A DNA stretch of 64,000 nucleotides from Climacium dendroides (lineage: Eukaryota > Streptophyta > Bryopsida > Hypnales > Climaciaceae), in the NCBI GenBank assembly GCA_950106755.1, contig OX467089.1:27013345-27077344 (forward strand). Direction: 5' to 3'. A model generated the notes under the pieces. The model searched no databases, was not told the DNA's origin, and saw only the letters and a list, made by a program, of their open reading frames with translations. A program made the position numbers and the translations under genes. Below are positions 35,540-46,633 of this stretch, one piece after another (positions within the stretch are counted from its first letter, which is position 1; each line of letters starts with the position of its first letter).

Positions 35540-36741
35540 AAACAAAAACATTCAATATGCGTGCTCCCAAAGTAAGTGCTTTGTCAAAATCGCTCCCAAA
35601 GTAACCACTTTGTCAAAATCCTGCTCCCAAAGTAAGCGCTTTGTCAAAATCCTGCTCCCAAAGTAAGCGTTTTGTCAAAATCATATGAATTGTACAAAGA
35701 TCTCTATGCCAAAAACTACACTGTGAGGTCATTTGTAACATTGCGATCTCTGTACACCATTGGAATAAACATAAATGGATAGCTTGTAGTAAGTGTGTGA
35801 TGTGATTTTGTTCCCACGATGTCTTCGTGGGGAAGCAAGTCGTCTTGAGATGTGTCAAGAACAATGATTGGTTCATGAACCGGTGGTACAAGTATGTCAC
35901 TTGCGAGAAAAAATCACAAGAAAGAAAGAAAAACATGAGCGAAGAGGACATGAAACAAAGATGAAGGCAAGGTAGTAGAGAAAGAAAAAAAGAAAAAGGT
36001 AAAGGAGCTTGGAAAATACCTAGAATATCATACTCATGGATTGCACCTTCACATGCCTCATCAAGCTCTGCAACAAGAAACTGCCGACCTAGGTTAGTTA
36101 GCCAAGAGTTGGGGTTGGTATGCTCAAAAAAGATTTGTGTGACATCTTGCATCTCCACGGACTATATTATGAAGAACCTTAGTTAGGATGTGGTGCCCTG
36201 CTAGAGCTTTCTTTGGATCATTCCATCCAAGGTACTGTTTAAAAGTTTTGCTGACAATGGCAACAGAAGATATGAGAAGTCTATACACCATCTGCAAATG
36301 GTGTCTAAGTAAGTCACTACCACGTTCGATGGAACAAAGGCCTGATATACATTCTTTTTGAAGAAATTCATCAACCTTTTCAAAAAGTCCAATGGGTACA
36401 TCATCACTACCCACAAAAATTGTGACATTCACATCGATTTCTTTGGGTGGAATAGGAGCTTGAGTACAAGGTTTTTTGGGAGGGGTGGCCTTTGGAAAAA
36501 TAATTTTTTTAATTAGAGGATTGCTCACAGCCTTCAGTTTTGAAGCTAAAGTAGAGGGTTTTTGAGTTTTTGAAGGAGTAGGCATCTCAGAAGTACAAGC
36601 CTGTTGTAGAATAAGTAGTTCTTGAGAAGGACATGGTTGCACTGAAAGTGCAGGCAGTTGAGTTCCGTGAGTGTCTCCAAATTTCATTTTGCCTTTGCCT
36701 ATACATGCAGACCCTTTAAGAACTTGAGGCATAGGAGACAC
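35540..36741 (-). CDS. Repeat-borne unknown gene, fuller copy
   Basis: On the minus strand a 205-residue frame (36741-36124) has a Lys/Pro/Ser-rich first half and a second half with DVNVTIFVGSDDVPIGLFEK, VDEFLQKECISGLC and LLRHHLQMVYRLLISSVAIV. It overlaps, in a different frame, a 181-residue frame (36158-35613) that starts MEMQDVTQIFFEHTNPNS. The same shift is present in the copy at 14.5-15.6 kb, so either the break predates amplification or the two frames are separate products. At the left edge GCTCCCAAAGTAAGCGCTTT repeats four times with a 29 to 31-base period (35560-35680). Not recognised; a mobile-element gene is the likeliest origin. Whether it is expressed is unknown. Confidence 0.45.
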
Positions 36742-38246
36742 AAGATGTGAGATAGGAATGGCTTACTAAAACCTTGCTCAAACGAAACAAAAAGGAAACT
36801 ATCAAACTCTACACAAGCATTGAGAAGCAAAAACAGGAAGTCCATTGAGAAAGGTAATGAAGAAACATACTCCAAGAAAATTTGTTTCTTGCATCACACA
36901 AGTGACACAAATGCCTCAAATGGCAAATTATACTAATGCTAGTACCTCTATGCTGTGCCGCTAAACTACTTCTAAGTGTTGCCAAACTTGTGAAACCTAG
37001 TAATCCTCCTACCTGCAATCCTACCTACAAAATCAAGAGTTAGATTCAATCTAATCTCAAAAATCAAATCCCAGCAATTGAACACTATACTAAAACCAAC
37101 AACCCCCAAACCTGGAACCTTTGAAACCCCAAAATCAAACCAAACCCAACATCTAATTCACCTACGCTTGCATTATCTACAAACATTCAATCTTCATGCT
37201 CAACTCCTATTGTACAAAAAAAACATCAAAACCCACCCTAAAACCAACCAACCCATATCTCTAAACCTCCCAACACCCAAAAATCAAATAAAACCCAACA
37301 AACATCCAATTCACCTTCGCGTTTGTCTCCCCACACTATTTGCTCCTAAATTCCATCTTACAAACCATCTTAGAAATGAAAGTGTAGCAGGACTCAAAGT
37401 TCTTGATTCGGAGAGTCGAATGGTGGCTTCATGAGTTGTGGTCCTCCGCAATTCAACCATTGCAGAAGAAAAACCTAAAATGCAATGTATGAGAGAACTG
37501 CAAATCAAATCAAACACACATTACACTAAGCTCATCGCGCAAAGTACATCGCACAAAGGCAAAGCCGACTCTTAGGGAGCCGAACCCTAACACTACAAAC
37601 AACTCAGATATTTTGCCTGTGGCCATTGACGGTGAAAAAAAATTTGCTCTCTTTTTAGATTGACAACATTGGGAAGGGTCGATTTGGAGATCAACGGTAG
37701 GAATTTGCACTACAAATTTTCTTGTGAATTTATAATCAATGGCATGGAAGGGGGCCTTAAATTTCTGCAAAACACATCGATAGTCATAGATTTTTTTGAG
37801 GCAAAGGGCCAGGTAGGCTGCTTGTTTTTTTTCAGTGCATTATATGAGTGTCAAGAAATTTAGGGTTGGTTTCTTCTTAAGGAAGGTATTCTTTCTTTAA
37901 TTCTTTAACAAAAATCCATCATTTGGACCACTCACTTAGTAGGGTCCAAAAAAGTGTTTTTTTGAATGCTATTAGTTTAACAATTGTCATGTCTTGAACC
38001 ACAACATTAGCTAGCTAATTTAGCTCAATAAATTTTTTTGTTAAATAATGTATTGGTAGAGCAACTTGCACCTTGATATGCATGTAGATAAGGAAAAAAT
38101 GGATTTGATCATTCACATATGTATGTTCATCCACAAAATTATTTGTTACTTATAATTTCATCCAAATGTTGGCAAATCTAATATTTTTGAGGGGAAAATT
38201 TTGGCTATTTCATCTAGTTTGTCACCCATTTTTCTTGATCTTAACC
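36742..38246. other. Spacer with a low-complexity AAACCC-rich patch, no gene seen
   Basis: 37060-37320 is rich in AAACCCAAC/CCCCAAA words and gives a low-complexity frame. Moderately GC-rich DNA at 37400-37620 has frames on both strands, none recognised. Confidence 0.45.
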
Positions 38247-39175
38247 TTAACCCCTAAAGTCCCAAGTGTCCCCTTGAAGGACATTTAGGAGTTTGGGCAG
38301 GTTCCTATGACCTCAATTTTTGGTGATTTTCTTTAAAACTTTCTCAAAAGATAGAAAAAATCATTATCTTTGTGGAAATATGATTTTTATTTCAATTGGT
38401 GCCTGCGAGCAAAAGTTATGCTATGTTAAATAGAATTTTCACTTCAATGGATAGAAAAACAAATTCACAAAAAACTAAAATAAAATTTTAAATATTTTTT
38501 CCTTACAAATCTTATTTTTGTCTATACTTGAAGCTTTGATTCATTCTATTTGGATTAGTGATGTGAAAGTTATGAACAATTGTATTTTTCAAGCAATCTA
38601 AGCATCTTCTTGAAAAAATAACTTATGCGATTCATTTCTAAATGCAAGTTTCACAATTTTTCCAAAAAATTGTTTGATAAGGTTAAATTTGCTTGCAAGA
38701 ACAATCTCACTATTGGGATTATGGTGTTTCAATTCCATCTTAGAGCTATTAATAATTTAGTTTTTTGTTGAATCTTGAACCTTCTACTTAGCAATTTTTT
38801 AATGAATGAAAATCAAGTGTTTTTCTTTTTGAATTTTTTTTCCCAACTCTCAACTCAAATTTTTCAGCATAAAATTTTTTTAACCTCAAACTCAATAGTA
38901 TAAATTTTTTGATATAAGGAGATTCAAAGCCAAAAAATCTAGTCACGAAATGTGCAAAAAAACTTGTTTTCTTCACTTTAAACATAAATATCTTAAAATC
39001 TACTCGGTCAATGTTTATGAAATTCCTACTATACAGTCTTATAATAGTCTAGTACAAAATCCTACGGTTAGATATGCTCCCAAAATAAAAAATTGAATAG
39101 TTTTGTACCTTGCAATAGAAATGACATTTTGAGTGTTTTTTGAAAGAAAAAAGGCCTTGGGACTTTAGGGGTTAA
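38247..39175 (+). mobile_element. TTAA-bordered inverted-repeat element, copy B (complete)
   Basis: The left end TTAACCCCTAAAGTCCCAAG (38247-38266) is the exact reverse complement of the right end (39156-39175). The 929-base element is AT-rich with no transposase frame. It aligns with the outer parts of copy A (5505-8148) and, in reverse, with 55401-56342. TTAA at both outer edges in A and B suggests TTAA is the target site and CCYCTAAA the true tip. Confidence 0.85.
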
Positions 39176-39873
39176 AAGGAACAAACCTATTACCAAAGTT
39201 CTTTGTCAAAAATGATTTGATTTTTGGACCAATAGGTACATTGTTGATTTTTACAATAATCTAGAAAATCATTCATTGACCACTTTTTAGCTTATGAAAT
39301 GTTTCAAGGTTAACCCTTGTAAGAACATTGCAAACTTGAAAAGTTAAAAGTCAGATGGATGGATTCTTATTAACTATAGAAACGAAAAATGCACCTATTG
39401 ATCCAATAATCGTAGTATTTTGGTAACAACCTTGAGCAGTCACAACTTTCCGGGGTTAAAGTAGCCAGTTCCCAGCCTGCTGACTTTGTCTATAATCTGG
39501 ATACTCCAACTCTGAATTGAATCACAAATCTTGCCTTCCAAGTTTGCCAAACGGAGACCAGCTTCCAATCTTCAAACGGCCACAATCCTCAAGCCTCTGT
39601 TTGTCGGTAATACTTCCAAATTCTCAAACAGTGATTTTTTTAATCATTTTGGAGACGTAGTCAGCTATTTCTTCATTACTTATGTGACATCTGGGTAATT
39701 TGACTGAAAAAAATGAAAATTTCTTACACAAAATATAGCCAACGTCATTTGGTTGTAGCCAACTAGCGAAAACTCGTGCATAGAAAAAACACTATGCTCA
39801 AATGACTCGGATGCAGACAACGCCGCTCTTGAGGAAGCCCCAAGCTTGCTGCCCAAGCAACTTCATTTGCCAC

Positions 39874-39880
39874 TATAAAT
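39874..39880 (+). promoter_or_regulatory. TATA box of family copy 3
   Basis: TATAAAT within CACTATAAATCAA, 350 bases before the start codon and collinear with the copy 2 promoter. Confidence 0.6.
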
Positions 39881-39980
39881 CAACCCTCAATTTCCATCGA
39901 AATCGGTATAGTAGCGTAGAAAAATAGCCCCAAGACATGAAGCAGTTTCTTAGCTCGATCAATACAGAGTTCATTTTCAC

Positions 39981-40175
39981 TTGTAAATTAGAAGGCTGAA
40001 GTGTTCGCATTCTCGCCTGTTGAATCGAAGATTGAGGTGGTCGCTCAAGGGGTCGCATCCTCACTTGATGATTAGAAAGATCGAAGTGTTCACATTCTCA
40101 CTTGTAAAATTAGAAGATTGAAGTGGTCGCAATTTCGCTTTTGGGTTCAGAGATTGAAGTGGTCGTAAGCTTGCG
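39981..40175 (+). repeat. Leader minisatellite, about 37-base units, copy 3
   Basis: About five decayed units with the same words as in copy 2 (ATTAGAAAGATCGAAGTGTT, TTCGCATTCTCGC). Unit number and spacing differ from copy 2, while the last unit (from about 40153) is identical to it. Confidence 0.75.
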
Positions 40176-40229
40176 TCATTTGGTAATTCTGAGAACTGCA
40201 AAGCAAGTAGAGAAGCGCAAGCCATCGCC

Positions 40230-40862
40230 ATGAGGCGGGAGGGTCGCGTGCGAGGAAAGCCCACCAGCAACAGCCGCGTCACTGGCCGTTGCTGGTCGGG
40301 AAAGACGCGATGCCGCAGCTGCCGCGACCACCCCGTCGAGAAGTCTCGCTCCAAGCGCATGGGCAGGTACAAGCGCCTCGCAGTCGACGTGCTCAACAAC
40401 CCTTCCCTCGCGGAATTCCACCTCCAGCCCTCGCTGAAAAAACTTCACATTTCTTCACTTCGTGACCTAATGGGTCATGAAATGGATGACCAAGTTCGTC
40501 ATGACGACGTGAGGATTTACGTTGCCACTGTGAATGGCGTGATCGACGCTGCCTTTTCGAGAATGCACGGAGTTGTAAGGGTGAATCGGGAGATGGAGGA
40601 GACGACGGCCATGGCAGTCGAGCTTGCGAGTGGCGCAATCGTGACTGGCGATGGCGCAGATGTCATTCCTGGCATTGAAGAGGCATTCCACAGAGAGTTC
40701 GGGATCTACGAGAATGCCGTGGAAGGTTCAGACTTCTCGGAGACTCATTTCGCTAGAAGGTGGGGATCCGTTCTTAGCGAGGAAAGCTGGTCCGATGTTG
40801 AGCACTCGGAATCCAGCTCGCAGGAGGCCGACTGGACTATGGTGGACGACGGTGACGTGTGA
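40230..40862 (+). CDS. Small basic/acidic plant protein, family copy 3
   Basis: Single-exon, 210 residues, with the same layout as copy 2: basic start with Cys21, Cys28, Cys31, His34; central variable part; conserved block 150-191; acidic tail ending DDGDV. Against copy 2 it has S68, D106 and H192 and one silent change. The residue S68 matches copy 1 (LQPSLK), so copy 2 carries the derived state there. The intact frame and low change argue it is functional or only just copied. Function unknown. Confidence 0.75.
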   Translation: MRREGRVRGKPTSNSRVTGRCWSGKTRCRSCRDHPVEKSRSKRMGRYKRLAVDVLNNPSLAEFHLQPSLKKLHISSLRDLMGHEMDDQVRHDDVRIYVATVNGVIDAAFSRMHGVVRVNREMEETTAMAVELASGAIVTGDGADVIPGIEEAFHREFGIYENAVEGSDFSETHFARRWGSVLSEESWSDVEHSESSSQEADWTMVDDGDV

Positions 40863-41660
40863 AATGTGTGAGCCTTTACCCTAATTGACAACTGTTTTGA
40901 TCAGTTTGTCGATCGCAAGCAGAGTTTCATCAGTTTGTTTGGAGTCCGCAATCTGCACAACAATCCTTTATAGTCTACTCTTTACGAGCCTCTTTGCAAT
41001 TACTGGCGAGGAAGCTTGGAGTCCATATCTGCGTTCAGACCAGGATTTGAATATCGATTCTTACTGCAACATGGATTGGTTGGTTTGCACGATCGAGGGT
41101 CTGGAACTCTAAACCCGAGGGATGTCATTTGCACTCCCAAAAATTCAGCTTTATGCGATTTCATATGAGTCCCATAATCTCCCGCAATGAGGCTTCTGTT
41201 GTGACACTCATTCCAGCACTCTTAAGTCAAGCTTGATGCTTGAAGAGCTTCACAGAAGATTTTCAAGTTTGACTTCAGGATGCTCTTCAAAGACCCTAAT
41301 AAAATCACGATTTCTACGAAGCAGCTTGAGTAGAGTTTAAGATAATGTTGAAAAAAAGTGGCACTGACCCGTAGTTATAAATGAATTACGGTCAGTTATG
41401 CTTTGGATAGGGCTTTGTAGAACTGCTCAGTTACTACTGCCCCAAATCAAAACTCTAGTTATAAAGCATATCCACTGTTTCGAGTGTAAGTTGCACAACC
41501 TCATTTGCTTTGTACTTGACAAATATAATTCATAGTACATCTTATGCAATGCTCATTCTAGATCAATCCACACTGTGGCACCAAGGAAGGTGACATGTGC
41601 CAAGCAAAGCAATTAGACCTTGCAACTACTTGCTATCGTGTTTTTAAAGACTATAATGCA
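40863..41660 (+). other. 3' region of copy 3
   Basis: 40863 to about 41043 is almost identical to the copy 2 flank. From there to about 41660 only patchy similarity remains, ending near GACTATAATG. Confidence 0.6.
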
Positions 41661-42205
41661 GGACCAAGACAATTCTGCTGCATAGAACTTCTGTCTCCTT
41701 GTGGATACTTCATTGCACTGTGTTTCCATTCTCGGACACCAATGTACCCCCACTTGGAAACTGTCTCTAATCTTGGTGGTGATATTGCAAGAATTGCAAG
41801 CAACTTCTCTTTCTACAACTGCCACTGATACATGTACAGATGTGAGTGGAGCTTGCCACTAAATATTTCTTAGACCTATCTATCACCATGTGTGCTGAAT
41901 TGAGTGTACGGTAACTCTGTTGAACCCTGATTAGTGATGTGGTAGGTGGTTAAGTTAGGTTTTCTCTGAAAGGCAGGTAGTTAGCAAGACCAAGCTTTAA
42001 TTACAAATAGCACAAAGAACAGTTTCTGTTGTTTCCACTGACATTGCTTGCATGCACTGCACCTCCATTGAAGCTCAGTCATCAACATCCTGCTTCGTCT
42101 TCCCCCAAACACACAAAATTCTGCAACGGTGTATACACAGACAGACATCCCATCCTTTTGAAAGTGTGCGTGAAATTGTGCCATAATTTGCAACCACTGC
42201 TGGAG

Positions 42206-42262
42206 ATGAGCTTGCTGCAGAAAACCGGCCCCTCAGCATGCTCAGATTGGTGGTCAATCTAA
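42206..42262 (+). promoter_or_regulatory. Upstream ORF overlapping the Mpv17-like start
   Basis: An ATG at 42206, 32 bases before the chosen start and in another frame, opens an 18-codon frame that ends at TAA 42260-42262, inside the main coding sequence. If transcribed, it could lower translation of the main frame. Transcript start is not known. Confidence 0.35.
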
Positions 42263-44238
42263 GAAGATCAGTCAGTGGAGGTCATCATCTTCATCTCGGC
42301 CAGTATTATAATTCTGCAAAGATTGTTTTCCACGGCAAGAACAATAACATCCCTGCATTGCCACTATGGCATCAACACGTCCGGTTTCCCCTACCCAGTA
42401 CGCCTTCTATCAGAAAGAATTTCGAGAAAGTTCCATTGGCTACGCTCTCTTTCGGAGGTTTGCGAGGCTTGGCTACTGGTACCACTTCCGCTGCCTCAGG
42501 AACACCGCCCTCGGGATTCATAGCGTGGTACTTGCGGATGCTCAACAAATATCCTCTTCCCACTAAGAGCGTCACGGCTGCCAATATTCTTGCGTTTGCA
42601 GACATGACAGCCCAAGTACGTTACTCTTAGCGATGGTGGTAACCCCTGCGGGCCTGAACGAATTATTATAACTGCACTACTATTCAAAATAAGTAGATTT
42701 TTTGTACCGTTCACTACTTATTATTCTACTGCTATAAAATGTAGGGTATGATTTCTTCTTTCTCTTGGTGCATTCTGTTACTTTCATTGAAGCTATCTAA
42801 ATGATTTGCTGCAACTCCTATAGATATGGAAGCTACCATAGAAGTGTAGAGGTTAAATTCCTAGGTTCCTCTGAGCTTCTATTGAGAGAACTCTTCCAAG
42901 CTTGAGGTGATTTTTAGTTCATGGATTCAGGTTATCTCCTTGGTTTTCTGAATTAGCTTTGAATAATTTGAGTGAAGTTAAGAATTGCTCAAATTTTAGT
43001 ATCATTGGAATAAGGAAAAGCCCATGCAACAATTTCATGAGACTGAAGTTGCATATTAGCGAATACCGAAGTCGATTTCTCATACATCGGAAGTTGCATA
43101 TTTGCAGATATCTAAGTTCGGCTTTTGATGCAATTGAAATTGCATGTTCACAAAAAACAAATTCAACTGTTGATGTAATTGGATTTTTCACATTAGCAAA
43201 TACCTAAGTTTTGATTTTTGGATGGAATTAAATCCGACGCAATACGAAACTTGATCTTGCAGTATCTTGCCAACATGACATTAAAAGAAGGTGAGTCGAA
43301 GCAAGATTGGGACAAGATGCGGACGCTGCGGATGCTGGGGATTGGCGCATTTTTCAGCGCACCCATTCTTCACATGTGGTTCAACCTCATGCAGAGGATA
43401 TTGCCCAACACCGATATTGCCAGTTCCATCAAGAAAGTCCTCGCTGGACAAATTGTTGCATCTCCGGTTGTCAACAGCGCTTTCTTTGCTGTCAACTCTT
43501 TCCTTCAAGGTTTGCAATTCGATCTCAAACCATATGCAGTGAGCCTCAATCATGGGTCCCGTCCAAACATCTTACCACAGGGGTCTCATATTCAGTTCCC
43601 GGTGGTAAATTTCCTGGTGAGTCCCACTTTCCCCGGTGTTTTCCCGGTGTTTCCAGTGTACGACACACAGGGAAAAGTGGGACTCACTGGGAATTTTAAC
43701 ACCGGGAACTGAATATGAGTTTCCTGTGTACTACCGTGTAGTTTGATGTCACAGATTGAATATACAATTCGATTTAATTTGCATGTAACCATTTGAAATT
43801 GTGAAAGTCTCGTCAATCTTGATGAATAAGTTGGGCATGGAATGGTGGTTACTTACAGGGGAAAGTGTCGATCAAGCCATTGAAAAAATCAAGCGTGACT
43901 TGTGGCCGACTTGGAAAAGCGGAGCCATGTACTGGCCTCCTCTCGATTTTGTCACATTTCGTTACGTTCCTGTTCATCTTCAGGTTGTTCCTCACTGTCT
44001 TTGATTTCTTTATGATGATAAAAGAATATCCACGGCCTGAGCTTGAAGCACAGATTTGAGGGCAAGTCATGCTCTACTTACCAGCAGCATTGCTAAGACA
44101 GGATTGAAATTGTGTCACGTGTAGGTGTTTTTCAACAATTGCTGCTCGTTCATCTGGACAATCTACCTGACCTCCATGGCAGGGAAGAAAGCAGATGCTC
44201 CATCGACAGAGAAACTGGCACTTCATAAACCGTGTTGA
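42238..44238 (+). CDS. Mpv17/PMP22 family membrane protein, 4 exons
   Basis: Exons 42238-42615, 43263-43509, 43859-43983 and 44125-44238 join in frame with GT-AG introns to give 287 residues. Residues 1-96 are Arg/Ser-rich and poor in acids (MLRLVVNLRRSVSGG), as in a mitochondrial targeting presequence. From Trp97 the family pattern begins: WYLRMLNKYPLPTKSVTAA, then DWDKMRTLRMLGIGAFFSAP with HMWF, then IKRDLWPTWKSGAMYWPP and DFVTFRYVPVHLQ, then FFNNCCSFIWTIYLTSMAG. This matches the four-helix Mpv17/PMP22/Sym1 family of inner mitochondrial or peroxisomal membrane channels. The length is usual for plant members with a presequence. Mitochondrial inner membrane is inferred from the N-terminus. 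No TATA box was found; an overlapping upstream frame is listed separately. Confidence 0.93.
43571..43735. repeat. Hairpin-forming inverted repeat in Mpv17 intron 2
   Basis: The left arm CTCATATTCAGTTCCCGG (43585 on) mirrors CCGGGAACTGAATATGAG (ending 43719). The arms continue inward through GTGAGTCCCACTTTCCC and its mirror GGGAAAAGTGGGACTCAC, and weakly outward. The whole lies between donor 43510 and acceptor 43858. A small foldback transposon is likely; a hairpin RNA is possible. Confidence 0.85.
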
Positions 44239-46633
44239 ACAATGTTGTAGGTCAAAATCACATGGTTTGCTCAACTTATAGAAGAAACACCTATTTCAGA
44301 CACCCTCCTATCATTTCTTAGGCTGACCTATTGTAGACAATAGTTGGATGCACTATTCATTGAGAAAGATTCTTTGTTTGTACCTCCTCATCCACTCCTC
44401 TCTCTTCCCTCCTTGCAGAGGGAGAAGTGCCAAAACTAATCAAAATAGGTGAGTATGAGATCGGAATGGGTTCAACTGAAAATTCCACATTTATATTGAA
44501 TAAAATACTCATTCTTTGGAGAAAAATTTGCATTCTTCATCCTTATGTTTGCACACATTGAGTTCAGTTTCTTTACAAATTTCTCATATTGCATAGGCTA
44601 AAATGCTTCACTTATCAAGAATAGGTACTTTTACTAAAAGCCCCAACAATGCTCCAATGTGCAAAACATGGACAATGAATAGAGAGGTTACAAGGGCTTC
44701 ACTTTTTTGACCACACAACTTCTAATCAATGCTTGCCTTTTTTTTTAAATTTGGTGAAATTGAGATAAATAATATACAAGTAAAAAATATGCAAAAAATT
44801 TAAAAATTAAAGATTCAAGCACTTATTAAATTAGATTCACCAAATTAAATGTTTTGGCTTATTGGAAAAAACAAAAGTCACACTTTCTTGCAAACTAAGG
44901 GAAGTACACTTAATTTTGATATTAATACTAAAATTGACTCCTATGCTTTCTTGCCTACAATGTATAGTTTGTAAACTAGAGAGCCTAGGATTTATCTTAG
45001 GTACACCTATAAATTCATAGTTTGTTCATATGAGTCTAAAAAATACATGCTAAAAGAGCTGAATCACCTACCAACTAGACCCAATATAAACTAAGACAAT
45101 TTAACTTTGAAACTATAACAAAGAGGATGTTTTGAGTCCTTGAAGTTAAAAAATAATGCAAATAATGCAAATAATTTCAATCATATATAATCGCATAATG
45201 CACAAAGAAGTACTTTGAAGTTTCCGAAAGTAGTTATAGATATGTCTTTTCAAATAGGCCCACCAACCAAGGGAACCATGCTCAAATGTCTTAGTCCTAT
45301 AAAGGTCATGATTTGTAGATTGGTGTAAACGTCCAAGAAGGCATGAAATGACAAAAAATAATTTAAAATTTAAAATATTAAAAAAAATTAATTAAAAAAT
45401 TTCAATGAGGTCCCTCTAAATTTTAGTTAGATTCACCTCCTCTTTGAGGTTCAAGACTTGAAGTTTTTTCTACAACATAGGGAAAAAATATGCTCCATGC
45501 AATTGGACCTTCTCAGACCCACATGACCACCATTTCTAGTATTTGGAACAATAGAACTCTTGTGTCCTTTCAACTTTAGGGAATATTTTGAAGGAATTAG
45601 GTTAATAGGCTAAAATGGTTAGACAAGAGTGATGTCATCCAAATAAAAATAATGTTGTCCATGATATCTCATTTCATGTGTCAATCCATTTTCCAAGGAA
45701 TTCTCATTTTCAACTGATCAATAGCTTCAAAAATTTCAGCCCCTCATCTTTAGATTAAGTGTAAACTAAGCCTTAACTTTGTAATACTACAACCAAAACA
45801 TAGTGAATAAATAATTTTCCAAATTATCAATACTAAAGAGATGAAGAATGCACCTATTAGTCCATAAATTAGATCATTTTTGACAATGTACCTTGGTGAC
45901 AAGTCTTGTCCTTTAAAAGTTACTTGAATAACTTTAGGCACACTACAAATAGCACATATTATTTCCGTAAAGCATATAACTGCAAGTTATCAGTGCCTTC
46001 ATCAAAATGTTGAGAATAAAGAGAGTCGTAAGACAGTTTGAAGAGCACACAAGTTGACCACCATTACACCAAAAACACAAAGTCCAATACCAAAGAATAA
46101 TCAACACCCGAAGTGAAAAAAAAAACACTACCATTCGTGAGAACAATACACAGAAACTGCTACTCGTCTTCGGAAAACCCATGTCTGGCGAAACTAAAAC
46201 TACTGTACAGATTAGCAGGGAAACTTAACCTGCGCACGCCACAAGCACCATGGCACAAAGCTTACAACTCCTGTCTTCTTCTTCGTCGTCGACTTTTTCT
46301 TCTTCTTCTATGCATCCACACCCACTCCCATCAGTGAAAATGCTTCCTGATTGTTGAAGAAGATGGCTACAATGCTGTTTTTAGTAAATGACCTGCAGGT
46401 GGGTGTCGACACACACACATCCTATAATACCCCATGAAAACCTCATCTACAATCCTCCAGACGCAAAATCCACTCTTTTTGCGCAGAAAATTTACCAGAC
46501 GCCTCCAGATGCTAACTAATCTTCGGATCAGACTGATCACAATCCAGAGACGTGAATCAAAACCATGTATGGTACAATTTTCTGAAACACACACCACCAC
46601 CCTCAATTTTCAAACCCCGAGCTGAGCTAGCGA
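44239..46633. other. Spacer between convergent genes, no gene seen
   Basis: Holds the 3' untranslated regions of the Mpv17-like gene (plus) and the BIM-like gene (minus). The middle, 44450-45950, is AT-rich and empty. A CT-rich run lies at 46270-46310. Confidence 0.5.
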
